Positions 8,741 through 18,103 of a stretch of 64,000 nt of DNA are shown here, piece after piece; the first letter of the stretch is position 1; each line of letters starts with the position of its first letter. This DNA comes from Hyaloraphidium curvatum (taxonomy: Eukaryota; Monoblepharomycota; Hyaloraphidiomycetes; Hyaloraphidiales; Hyaloraphidiaceae). The stretch lies in assembly GCA_025558095.1 (NCBI GenBank), contig JAIVFI010000028.1:1-64000 (forward strand), read 5' to 3'. The notes under the pieces were generated by a model. The model was not told the origin of the DNA. It did no database searches and saw only the letters and a list, made by a program, of their open reading frames with translations. The translations under genes and the position numbers were made by a program.

Positions 8741-10609
8741 ATGGCTTCCCGTGCCCCCGATGGCCCGACCGCCGAGGAGTGGGTCGCGTGGGCGCTCGCG
8801 GCGTCGGGGATCGGGCGATCGCCCGCCGCCGCCGCATTTCTCCCCCAGCAGAGGATGGCCGACCGCCGATCGCCCCCCACGCTCTCCGCGTCCGAGGCCC
8901 TGCAGGGGCTGTCTGGCGTGTCGATCCCGCAGGGCTTCACGTTCCGCCCGTCGCCGGCGGTGCTCGCTGCCGCGGGGCGGGCGGCCGCGGCGAGTCAGCC
9001 CCCCGCGGGGTTGCCGGTGCCCCCCGCGGCCGCGGGGATGCCGACCCCCATGCTGCTCTCGCGGGGCGCGCCGGGTGACGTGGCGATGCTGTTCGGCGGG
9101 CCGCCGTCGTTCCCGGGGCAGCCCATCGGGTTGGGGCTGCTCGCGCCCCCGCGGCCGCCGTCGCCCGACTGGGCCGCGCTGCTGCGCGACCCGCCCTCGC
9201 AGCCGCGCTCCCCGCAGCACTCCTCCGACGACGACGCCGACGCCCGCCGCCCCGCCCTGCCCGCCGCCCGCCCCGCCCGCATCACCGTGGCTTCCTCGCC
9301 CTTCGCCACCGACCCGGCCTCCCCGCTCCGCTCCGCCCCGCCCTCCGCCACCCCCGCCGTCACCTCCGAGAACGACGCGCCCTTCATCGACCACTTCCTC
9401 GCCGCTCCCTCGTCCGACGGCGGCGCCGACCTCGACCCGCTCGGCGGCCTGCTCGAGCCGTTCGCGGGCATGCACGCCGACGGGGGGGACTTTCCCGTGA
9501 TCGACGACGCGGAGATGCAGCTGTGGCACGGGATCGTCGGCCGGGAATCGTCCGAGGACCGGGAGAGGTACGGCGAGGCGATTGGGGGGGAGGAAGCCGA
9601 TGATGAGTCGGCGGCCGACGTCATCCGGCGGTGGCTCTACCCCCCTGGCGGCCAGCACCCCATCCGCTCCCCCCTCCCCGCGGACCCCATGCAGCTCGAC
9701 GCCCTCCCCGGCCCCGACTTCGACGTCGATGCCGCGCATCAGGAGCGGGAACCCGACGTCGACGCCACCGACCACGAGCAACCCGCCCCCGACGCCGACG
9801 CCTCGGACCACGGCGGCACCGACGCGGACGACGAATCCCGCCCCGGCGGCGCCCCGTCCTCCCCCTCGGGGTACTCCCCCTCCCCGTCCCCGCCGCGCAC
9901 GCGCCGCCGGCGCAACCCCCCGCGCCGCGCGGCCACATCCCCGTCGCCGGCGCCGGAGATCCTCACCACCCCGATCCTCAAGGTCGAGCCGCGCAAAGGT
10001 CGGCCGATCTACTACACCGGCCGCCTCGCGCTCGAACGCCCCTCGTCGCCTCCCCCCGAGTCGGATTCGGACACCGACGGCACGGGCGAGTTCGCGGCGC
10101 CCGACGACGGCACGGGCGGGGGGAGGCGGAGGCGGGCGCGGCTGCCGGCACCGAGCAGGGTCAACGTCAAGGACGAGGAGGGAGGCAAGACCAAGAAGCG
10201 CGGGTTCAGGTGCGAGGTGGAGGGGTGCGGGGAGGATTTCGGGACGTGGAACGCGTACCGTGGGCCCCCCCCGCCCGGCTCCGTCGTCGCACTCTTGGCG
10301 CTGACGTACAGCGGTATTCGCGGACCCGCAGAATACCACATCCGCAACTCGCACGACGAGCACAAGCCCTTCCGGTGCCGCGAGTGCGGGCGGGGCTTCA
10401 CGCGCGCGCACGACATGCGCCGCCACGGGACGTGGGTGCTCGGCGCCTCCGCCAACGGCTTCCCGCCGCTGACGGATTCCCCCCGGCTGCATGGCACCCA
10501 CAGGCTGCACTCGAAGGAACGCCGCTTCCCCTGCCCGGCGAAGGGCTGCGGCGCCGCGTTCTTCCGCGCCGACGCGCTGCGGCGGCACAGGGCGCAGAAG
10601 GAGCACTAG
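8741..10609 (+). CDS. C2H2 zinc-finger transcription factor
   Basis: Three exons (8741-10259, 10332-10431, 10504-10609) encode 574 residues. Both 72-base introns start GTGGGx and lie inside the finger region; removing them restores canonical spacing. Finger 1 is Cys-X4-Cys-X12-His-X5-His, finger 2 Cys-X2-Cys-X12-His-X3-His with a TLHSKERRFPC linker, and finger 3 ends RRHRAQKEH at the stop. The long N-terminal part is low-complexity: alanine/proline-rich, then strongly acidic (residues ~310-370), then basic and proline/serine-rich, as expected of an activation region. It should act in the nucleus as a sequence-specific regulator; targets are unknown. The promoter and first 49 codons are duplicated at 330-930. 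Upstream in-frame sequence exists, but the duplicate's ATG position supports this start. Confidence 0.85.
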   Translation: MASRAPDGPTAEEWVAWALAASGIGRSPAAAAFLPQQRMADRRSPPTLSASEALQGLSGVSIPQGFTFRPSPAVLAAAGRAAAASQPPAGLPVPPAAAGMPTPMLLSRGAPGDVAMLFGGPPSFPGQPIGLGLLAPPRPPSPDWAALLRDPPSQPRSPQHSSDDDADARRPALPAARPARITVASSPFATDPASPLRSAPPSATPAVTSENDAPFIDHFLAAPSSDGGADLDPLGGLLEPFAGMHADGGDFPVIDDAEMQLWHGIVGRESSEDRERYGEAIGGEEADDESAADVIRRWLYPPGGQHPIRSPLPADPMQLDALPGPDFDVDAAHQEREPDVDATDHEQPAPDADASDHGGTDADDESRPGGAPSSPSGYSPSPSPPRTRRRRNPPRRAATSPSPAPEILTTPILKVEPRKGRPIYYTGRLALERPSSPPPESDSDTDGTGEFAAPDDGTGGGRRRRARLPAPSRVNVKDEEGGKTKKRGFRCEVEGCGEDFGTWNAYRGPPPPGSVVALLALTYSGIRGPAEYHIRNSHDEHKPFRCRECGRGFTRAHDMRRHGTWVLGASANGFPPLTDSPRLHGTHRLHSKERRFPCPAKGCGAAFFRADALRRHRAQKEH

Positions 10610-10674
10610 ATCGGGGGCCCCGCCGTCGGAGGAGCATGGGTGGGACGGGGGAACATGTATGCGGAGGCAAATTC

Positions 10675-10800
10675 GGGCTCATATAGAAGGACGCCGTCGG
10701 TGCAGGCCGGCATGGCGGCGGGCTCGTAGCGCCGGTAGAGGTCGGCGCGAGAAGAGATGCCGACGCAGGTGACCGAGTCGGCGGGGGCGCCTCGTAGACG
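10675..10800 (-). pseudogene. LYRRY-family fragment F
   Basis: On the minus strand a ~40-codon stretch reads GAPADSVTCVG, RADLYRRY and ACTDG, which is the first third of exon 2 of the family. It lacks an upstream signal exon and, downstream, breaks into unrelated sequence immediately after the ACTDG motif. It is closest to copies E and G, which follow on the same strand. It is convergent with the zinc-finger gene. Confidence 0.7.
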
Positions 10801-11022
10801 AACCGACGGAGATCGACGTAGGTGTACTAGGCCGCGCGCTCGGAACGTTGCAAGCGCTCGCGACGTCGGAAAGCGATCCAATCTACCGCACGCGAAGTTT
10901 ACAACAGTCCTAGACCACGCCATACCGACCGAAACTGAACCCCTGGAGCCGTGGGTGATGGTCAGCGGATGGGCCCGGCCCTGCGGCCTGCCGGAATTCC
11001 ACTTTTCCGTTCCCGCGGCGCG

Positions 11023-11623
11023 CTACGGGGCGAGGCAGCAGCCGGCCGGGCCGCCGGCATAGATCCCGGAGCACAGTCCGGCCCCACTGCCCACCTGGCC
11101 CGTCGCGCGGTCGCATGCCAGCCGGACGCCGTCCGCCGCGGTCAGGGCCAGTTCGGCGCCGTCCACGCAGACCTTGTTCGACAGGCAGTTGGTGAGCAGG
11201 GCCCACGGCACGCAGCACAGCTCCGTGTCCACCGAGGCGCAGACCCCGGAGACCGAGGCGGCGCCAGGCGGCGGGGATGCCCCGGTGGCGACGGTGCAGA
11301 TGTCCCCGTCGGTTATCCCGGCGGAGCACTGCTTCTGCGCACCGAAGCCGAGCAGGGTCGTGTCGGTGCAGGTCGGCAGCCCGTCGTAGCGGCGGTAGAG
11401 TTGGCGGAGCCCGGCGGCGGCGGAAACACAGGCCACGGAATCGGCCGGGGCGCCCGGGTAGGCGAACTCGCTGCCGGATGGTGGCGGTCAGCCGGGGAAC
11501 GAACGCCCCTGCGCTTCCGGAGCGGGCGAAGATGGCTCCGGCGGCCGGGGCCTCGAGCGGGGCCCCCAGGGCGACGAAGGCCGAGAGAAGAGCGAGCAGC
11601 GCGGCGGCGGCGGCGTGGCGCAT
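11023..11623 (-). pseudogene. LYRRY-family copy E, damaged at the exon 1/intron junction
   Basis: A signal-peptide exon starts at 11623 (core LLALLSAFVALGAPLEAPAA) and reaches GAIFARS, but the CxxC-PxxHF-C motif and the splice donor are replaced by a short unrelated join. Exon 2 (from about 11469) is intact, with LYRRY, LCCVP, KVCVDG and a terminal GCC, and keeps 13 of the 16 family cysteines. The two parts are in different frames and no good donor is visible; the nearest GT would give a ~30-base intron. A ~50-base deletion relative to copy G explains it. It may be a pseudogene or may use a cryptic donor and lose Cys1-3. Confidence 0.65.
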
Positions 11624-11891
11624 GGCGGCTTCGGGGCGCGGCAGCGCGGACTGTCTCTCGCGTCGCGCAGATGGCGGCGGGTGGGCAGTGATGATTCTCA
11701 GGGCTCGGCGGGAGACCGGGGCGGCGCGATTCTTGGCGAGAGTCTGGACACTCGTGCGGCTCGATGCGGGAAGCGGCCCAACGCCGCCCACGAAATGCCC
11801 CGACACACCCGACTGCGCGTCCATTTGCCTCGCCCCGCTATATCCGTACTCCCGGCAACTGGTTTCTTTTTGATCGAGGCCAAGGATGGGA

Positions 11892-12003
11892 GCCGCCGAA
11901 GGGGCTGATGCCGGGGACGAGGACGGCGATGGTGCCGGTAGACCAGCTGGGAGTGCTCCGGCGATGCAGCTCCTCGCCGGCCATGGAAGACGGGCGGGCC
12001 TAG
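11892..12003 (+). pseudogene. C-terminal fragment of a VOC gene
   Basis: The + strand here matches the last ~37 codons of the VOC gene at 6135-7037 (read from its own coding strand). It runs from GCCGCCGA-GGGG, with ATGCCGGGGACGAGGACGGCGA, GACCAGCTGGG and ATGCAGCTCCTCG, to the shared GGCCTAG stop. Frame-disturbing changes are present after the DQLG codons. No upstream part of the gene is seen. It sits between damaged copy E and copy G. Confidence 0.75.
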
Positions 12004-12217
12004 GTCGAGCGGGAAAGGTGCAAATCACAGGGGCGGGCTTAGGTCGAGCGAGGAGGCTGCAAGTCCAGGTGTTCTTTCCTGGGTGTACAGCAATTGCCGA
12101 TGACTGCTACTTCTGCGGGAGATCCTTTCGAACTGCGAGATGCTTTGTCGGACGGACTGGCCGGCATTCAGTCCCGCCATCCGCACGCACGGCTCTCTGG
12201 CCCACCTGGAACACGGC

Positions 12218-12851
12218 TCACGAAGCGAAGCAACAGCCCGCGGCCCTGCCCGCAATCATTTGCTGGCAGTTCCCCGTGCCGGTGTTGCCCGTCTCGCCCG
12301 TCGCGACGATGCAGGTCCGCGGGGAGAAGTCGGTGATGGTGAGCGCGATCTCGTCCCCCACGACGCAGTACTTGTCGCCCCCGCACATGCCCACGATGCC
12401 CGACGCGGGGACGCAGCACAGGTTCGTGCCGGTGCCGCTGGTGCACGCGCCCTTAGCCGAGCCGGCGCCCGCGGGGGAGATGGCGCCGCTGGAAGCGTCG
12501 CAGCCCTGCCACTCCTGGGCCCCGGAGGGGCATTTTACCGTGGCGCCCTTGCCGAGGGCGTCGGTGTCGGTGCAGGCGGGGCTGTCGTAGCGGCGGTACA
12601 GCTCGTGGCGGCGCGCGGTCGGCACGCACGCGATCGAGTCGGCGGGCGCGCCCGGGTAGGCGAATTCGCTGGGGGAGGGCGCGGTCAGCCGGCAAAGGAG
12701 GCACTGCGGTTTGAGATGCGGCCCACCAGAAGTGGTAAGCGGGGCATTCGGAACAAGAGCGGGCGAAGACGGCGCCGCGTTCGGCCGGGGCCGCGAGCGC
12801 CGTTCCGGCGGACAGGAGCAGGAGCAGCGCGGCCGCGAATGAGCAGCGCAT
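12218..12851 (-). CDS. Secreted cysteine-rich LYRRY-family protein, copy G
   Basis: Exon 1 is 12727-12851 and exon 2 is 12218-12668, read on the minus strand, with a 58-base GTGGGC...CAG intron at the conserved TG/C position. The product is 191 residues. The signal peptide is about 20 residues with an LLLLLSAGTALA core. The mature part has GAVFARSC, CPAYHFC-EFAYPG, DSIACVP, RHELYRRYDSPACTD, LCCVP, KYCVVGDEIALTI and a terminal GCC. All 16 cysteines are present. It is on the opposite strand to A-D, so the array includes an inversion. Function unknown; extracellular location inferred. Confidence 0.8.
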
Positions 12852-13461
12852 CGTCGCAGAGAGGCGGATGGGTGGTCGGATTGGATGAACCCCTTTTGGG
12901 GATCCGTTCAAGCACCGTCCCCGCGCGCGCTTCCCGCCCGCCCCCGCAGAGCCGGTGGCGGATGCGGAAACACTTGGCCAGGACGCTGTCCCCTGCGCAT
13001 TGGCTCCCCGGCGCGTGCGACCCCGCTGGGTGTCCTTCCTGGCTGGTCCGGTCGGCTTTTGGAAGCCATGTGCGGACTACAAACGGCGAGAACGCTCCAT
13101 GTCCCGCGGCTTCGTTTCGTTGTCAGTTTACTATGCTGGCCTCACAATAGTGCCCATTCACTTCAGGAATCGAGTGAAAATTGGCTGGACAAGCACTAGG
13201 TCGCGGGACCGGGCCGGTGCCATCAATGGTTGATTTGGGAGGAAGGGCGGACGATATTGGACAACAGTGGTGCTATACAAAATGCGGAAACAAGTGTCGG
13301 TGTCATGTATGGGGGATACGGCAACGAATCGCGGTCCTGTCCGTAGAAAGCGGGCCGGGCGTCGCCAAGTTTGCCACCGGGCCCCGTCGACGCGTCGCTG
13401 CCATCTGCCTTCCGAGCAGACGGCGCTCCTCTACTGTCTTGCCGACCATAGGGACCCAGCC
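12852..13461. other. Interval between divergent genes, with inverted dispersed repeat
   Basis: This 610-base stretch lies between the start of copy G (minus) and the start of the membrane-protein gene (plus) and should hold both promoters. About 12960-13060 is the inverted copy of the dispersed block at 4725 and 5966. No gene is supported. Confidence 0.45.
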
Positions 13462-15136
13462 ATGGGAATCCCTCAGGAAATCGCGCCCGGGATCGCAACG
13501 GGCCCGGCTCCGGACGGAAACGCGGACGCGTCGCCCGATGCGTCCCCCGCCTCCTCCACTTCTCTTCCCGCCACGCCGTTTTTCACAGCATCAGAGCTGC
13601 TCACCATGTTCCCCGCCGCTCTGCCGCCCCCCGACGACCTGATCCCCGGCGCCATCCCGCCCGACCCTGCCGCCGAGCTCCGCGAAGCCGACCCTCTCAA
13701 CGAAACCGCCCTCCTCCGTGCCCTCGCGCCCTACCCTGCCCTTCGCGCCCTGGCGCGCTTGCAGCTGGGTTTTGTGCCCCTCTGGAGCACATTCACCGCG
13801 CCCCTCCTCGTCGCAAACACAATCGCTGCCTCGGGGACGCTCGCGGCCTCCTTCGTCTTCGGCGTCGACACCTTCGGAAAGCGTAACCTGGCCATCACCG
13901 GGGGGCTGTGGGTGCTGCTCATGCTCTTGATCACCGTCCTTGCGCTGTCGAGGGTCTCGTCGCGGAAACGGAGCTTCGCGGCCGAGGGCGGCGACCTGGG
14001 CTCCGTCCCGTTCGCGCCCTTCGCGCGGTGGCACCAGCTGGCGGGCAGTTTCCCCGCAAAAGACACAGAAGACGGCCGCTCATCTTCGGGCGGAAACATC
14101 TCGCCCCTGGTGCGCCACCGGGACGGCGACCCCCTCTGCCCGTGCCACCGCTCGACGTGCGGCGGCTCGCTCGTCGGTCCGGCTGTCTTCTTGCGCTGCT
14201 TGGACATCATTGCGCGTTACCTCATCCTTGTGGGGGGCTATTTTTTCGCGGGTTACACCGCGCTGGTCACCTTCGGCCGGCAAACGTGGACCACTCCATG
14301 GTCGGCCTTTTTCGCCGCGCTCCTAGGTGGGTAGGTAGAGGGTCCGCCTCGGCCATGCTGAACCGTCTTCCCAGTCTTCATAACGGTCGTGCTGCCGCTT
14401 CTGCCGGCCATCGCCATCGGGGGGAGCAACATCTACTCGCTGCGCCTCGGCCAGAGACTGCACTGCCGCGGGCTCCGGCGCGTGCTGGCCGCCTTCCTCT
14501 CTCGATACGAGTCTGCCCTCCTCGGCGGCAAGACGCCGTCGGTGCGGACGCGGAACCCTACGAGGACATCTGCGAGCGACTGGCGGTGCTGTGGCGCAAC
14601 CGGTTCCCGAGCAGATCCGCAACGCCCGTCGTCATGACCAACTACCTGCTGGTTCCTGTTATCGTCGCCATTGCCACCATTGTGAGTCATTCCGTCTTGA
14701 CGCCGCACCCCCGTTCACGCCCCCGCCCGAACAGATCTCGGGCTCCTGCATCCCCGCGTGGCCCTTCTTCACCTTTGCCTACGGCCTCCTCCTCGTCTTC
14801 ACCGACCTCGTCAACCACGCCTCGTCCAACTCCCAGGTTTCCGCCGCCTCTTCCCTCCTCCGCCAGGCCGCCAAGGAATCCACGCGGCTCCTCGCACGCG
14901 CGTCCGCCCAGGGCCTCGCTGCCAGCCCCGCCGCCGCCGCCCTGGCCCGGCACGCGGAGCTGCTTTCAGCCTACGCGGCCGCGGACGGATGCAAGGCACG
15001 GTTCGCGGGGTTCGTGGTGACGTACGGGACTGCGAGGACGTTCGCGGTCACGCTGTTCACCCTGGGGGTCGGGCTGTGGAGCGTGCTCAGGGGGGCGGGG
15101 GTGTACGTGGTGCCCGACATTGCGTGCCCGGCGTAG
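13462..15136 (+). CDS. Multi-pass membrane protein, CPC/TWTTPWS family copy 1, probable frameshift
   Basis: Exons 13462-14326, 14375-14681 and 14735-15136 (introns GTGGGT...CAG and GTGAGT...CAG) follow the whole length of the paralogues at 38927 and 47828. Shared marks are ELLTMFPAALP near the N-terminus, ARWHQL, DPLCPCHRSTC, a TFGRQTWTTPWSA segment and a C-terminal GLWSVLRGAGVYVVPDIAC. About six or seven hydrophobic helices are present. The total is not a multiple of three. The frame changes between about 14520 and 14555, just before AEPYEDICERLAVLW, with one base apparently missing. It is therefore either a recent pseudogene or carries a sequence error. The family is unknown to me; plasma or endomembrane location is inferred. 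Unlike the other two copies it has introns. Confidence 0.7.
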
Positions 15137-15256
15137 GAACCAGAAGATCCCAGTACAAGGGCTTGGGATTCACAGCCGGATTCGTGAATGAATTGAACCT
15201 TCCCTAACCCCTGTCTCCTAGCCGTTCCCGGGGAATCCTAACCGCCGCGCGCGGAT

Positions 15257-16328
15257 TCACGAAAGGCCCCCGCCAAACACCTCGACCCCCTCCTCCTCGG
15301 CGCGCTGCATGAGCTCGTCGTCCGCCATCTCCCCCTCCTCCTCCACGACCTCCTCCTCACCCGGCGCCCCAATGGCCCCCGGCACCCCGCCAAACAGCTC
15401 CCCCCACGCCTCCCTCAACCCCCACACGCTATCCACCGTCCAACCCCTCCCCTCCAACCCCGGCCTGCACCGCGGCCACGCGAGGTGGTTCCTCTCCCTT
15501 TTGGCCCGCGACTTGGCGACCATCTCCGCCGGCATGGACGTGAGCAGGTGCTCGGCGTCGGGCCCGGCGGCGTGGTGCGCGCGCGGGTGGCCGGGCTCGT
15601 CGAGGTGCGCGGCGTGCCAGCCAAAGTGTGTCCGCGCGACGTCTGGAAACAACGTCAGCGGCCGAAATCGCACGCCAGCAGCGGGAGAACCCACCGCAGT
15701 TCTCCCAGTTGTCGTCGATGAAGTAGATCTGCAGCCTCGGCCCCCCTTCGTGCCGCGCCTCGGGCCCGTACTCGGCCAGCCACCGCTCCCACACCCCCGC
15801 GTCCTTCATCGCCTTCACGTAGGCCCCCGCCTCGGGCTTGGCGACGAAGAACTTGTCGCGGTAGTCGCACGCCGTGATCCCGTCGAAGTGGTGGCGCACC
15901 TTCAGGGCCCCGAGGATCCTTTCCGCGTGCCGCATCTGGCCGTTGGTGAACACGTGCTTCCTGTACCCCTTGAGTGAGGACAAGAACGAGTCCAGAATCC
16001 CCGGCAGCTCCGGCGGCAGCAGCTCCAGCGGCACGCCGCCGTCGACGTGCCTGTCGAACGCGTCCACGTCCACGTCGAACTCGTCCACGAGGCCGTGCAG
16101 CGACATGCCGTAGGCGTTGAACCACTGGAAACACCGCCGGCGGCTCTCGTCGTCGGTGAAGCCGATGGTGCGGCAGAAGGAGTAGAGGTTTTCGGTCATG
16201 TGCGCGCCGATGCCGCACGAGCGCGGGTACAGGCAGTTGTCGAGGTCGAACACGAGCAGCGTGTGCGCCGGGTCCGGCAGAGTGGGCGGCGGGCCGTCGG
16301 CTGCAGCCGCCGAGGCGCCTGACGGCAT
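15257..16328 (-). CDS. HAD-family pyrimidine 5'-nucleotidase (SDT1/PHM8-like)
   Basis: Exons 15695-16328 and 15257-15642 (52-base GTGGGT...CAG intron) encode 339 residues. All four haloacid-dehalogenase motifs are visible: FDLDNCLYP (nucleophile Asp28, acid/base Asp30), FTNGQMRHAERIL, KPEAGAY, and FIDDNWENC, which straddles the splice site. The spacing and the FDGITACDY stretch are typical of the SDT1/PHM8 branch, which dephosphorylates UMP/CMP and related substrates in the cytoplasm. The C-terminal ~130 residues, ending in an acidic Glu-rich tail, are longer than in yeast enzymes. The start at 16328 is the only Met before motif I that leaves a short N-terminus. Confidence 0.85.
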
Positions 16329-16947
16329 TGCGGCGGTGACGAGGCGGGCCGGCGGGCGGTGTTGTCTTGGGCGAAGCGGGGCCGAGGCGGCCGCCAATCG
16401 CGGCCCGACGGTACGAGCGAGACTGGCGAAAAGGCGATGTGGCGAAATTTCGGTCAATGGAGCCGGCGGAACGGAACAGGAGCTGTGGAGCGGGTCGGGT
16501 ACACGTGGAAGCGGGTCCGCGATCTTCTGCGGACTCCCGGACCACAGACCTGCGATCGTGCGTTTCCGACTTGCGAGCCAAAGGCATCGAAAGACGAAGC
16601 TTGACCTCCTAAAACTGTCCTCGATGGCCACTTTCCGTTGGTAGACTGTCCCCAGCTTCTCTCTATCCCGCCCGGTGGAGGCTGCCCGGTGGGCTGTGGC
16701 GACTGTTGCCCCGATGGCGCCTGCCGCCGCGTCTACGCAATCCAGCGTGTCACAGCGTCGCAGCGCTGCTGCACCCTTCTTTCGACCAGCCCTCGACCTT
16801 GTATCTGGATCATGCGGGAAGCGCGCGCATATCAATATATCTCGTCGGCGGATGTTTACACGGGACTTTGGATGTTCCTGAAAGCACGTCAGTCTGCGGC
16901 AGCAGCGAGAGGCAACGCAACACGTGCCTCCGGGATCCGCTGCCGTC
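16329..16947. other. Interval upstream of the 5'-nucleotidase
   Basis: This 619-base stretch separates the start of the nucleotidase gene from the end of the secreted copy H, both on the minus strand. No open frame has family similarity or usable splice sites. An AT-richer patch near 16825-16850 (ATATCAATATATC) is notable in this GC-rich DNA but lies far from the nucleotidase start. Confidence 0.4.
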
Positions 16948-17568
16948 CTATGTCGGGCATGTCGCCGACAGCGTGGGGCACGTCAGGCCATACTTGACGT
17001 ACCAGTTGAACAGCGTCCCTCCCGTCGTACGTCCGGTAGTGCCGACGGTGTTTAGCTGATACATATCAGTGCCCACGACGGCGTATGCGGCGCACGACGA
17101 CCCCATGCTGGTGCACATGGCAGCGGCCTCCGCGTCGGAGGATACTGGCGTCACATACGCGGGAGCACCGCTGCAGGGGGCAAACGTGCCGCAGTCGATG
17201 TACTCGGGGGCGTAGCGCCGATATAGCGAATGGTAATCGGTGTCCTTCTGGCCGATGCAGGCGACTTGGTCCTCCGACGCACCGGGGTGCCCGAACTCGC
17301 TGCGGGGCGGAGCGCGGCGTGATATGAGCCGTCCGACGTCGCCGCGGTGCCGCGGGATATTCGTTACCAGAACGTGTCCTGCCCGCACTCGGAACACGAC
17401 CGGGCAAAGAGGATGTGTGAAGGGCCTCCGTCCCCGCCGCGGACAGGCCTGGCGGTGCAGGGTCAGGAAGTGCGGCCCGGCGGAACCACTCGCGCGGTCT
17501 TACGTGGCCCCCGCGAGCGCAAGGAGAGCGGCGAAGGTGACAAGCAAAAGCAGCAACGGGCGTGACAT
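16948..17568 (-). CDS. Divergent secreted cysteine-rich LYRRY-family protein, copy H
   Basis: Three exons on the minus strand: 17504-17568, 17368-17448 and 16948-17299. The extra intron (GTAAGA...CAG) sits at the end of the signal peptide, whose core is LLLLLVTFAALLALAGA. The second intron (GTAACG...CAG) is at the family position and again splits the codon of the third Cys. The mature protein keeps LFARSCSEC, the junction Cys, EFGHPGA, a VACIG motif and HSLYRRY. After that it diverges, with only about ten cysteines in total and no CC pairs, ending in a TCP repeat-like tail. The product is about 165 residues. The total is in frame across all three exons, which supports the model. Confidence 0.7.
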
Positions 17569-18103
17569 GGTGGACATTGGATTGGTGTTTGAGGTGAGTT
17601 TTCCGCAAACCCTGCGGCGGGGGGGGGGGGTGTTCGGTGAGGGATGCTGCACACCTTGCATGGAAGGTCACCGACAAGGCGCTCCATTGATAGAGCGAGC
17701 TGGTTCCGTAATGTTTCACCCGCTCTGGCTTGGAATTAGTCTTCCGTGTGCACGCCACCATCTTCCGTGTGCACGCCAGCTGCTTGCGATGATTTCGCAT
17801 AGGGACAAATGACCTCACACGCCCGTTTTGCGATCAATTACTGCCCGGATTTCTACACCGTGGTCGGGGCGGTCAGCGGCCCATGAATGGTCTAACAACA
17901 GGGCGGGATGTCCCGTATGGGCGGCCGCACTCCTGAAGCCTGATCGAGGGCCACTTGCAGCACCTGACTCATGTCGGCTGTGTTTGTGCCTCCAACCCCC
18001 GACCCCGAGATGTTCACCGCTGGTCAAAAACACACGGTACGTCCTTGAGCGAACCAGCTTACAACGACCATGAATCCACCATGATATCCGGGATCCCGAT
18101 CCC
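17569..18103. other. Interval without a supported gene
   Basis: This 535-base stretch lies upstream of copy H and downstream of the kinase gene. It contains a 12-base G run (17619-17630) and a short direct repeat of CTTCCGTGTGCACGCCA at about 17741-17778. No coding evidence. Confidence 0.4.

Noticed and set aside
8363-10606. 747-codon open frame on the minus strand opposite the zinc-finger gene
   Set aside because: It mirrors the GC-rich C2H2 gene, is Arg/Gly/Pro/Val-rich in every part, and has no family similarity, while the plus strand has spliced zinc fingers with canonical spacing.
12453-12911. Reading copy G as an unspliced 152-residue protein
   Set aside because: It runs past the conserved donor into arginine-rich nonsense. 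Splicing restores all 16 family cysteines.
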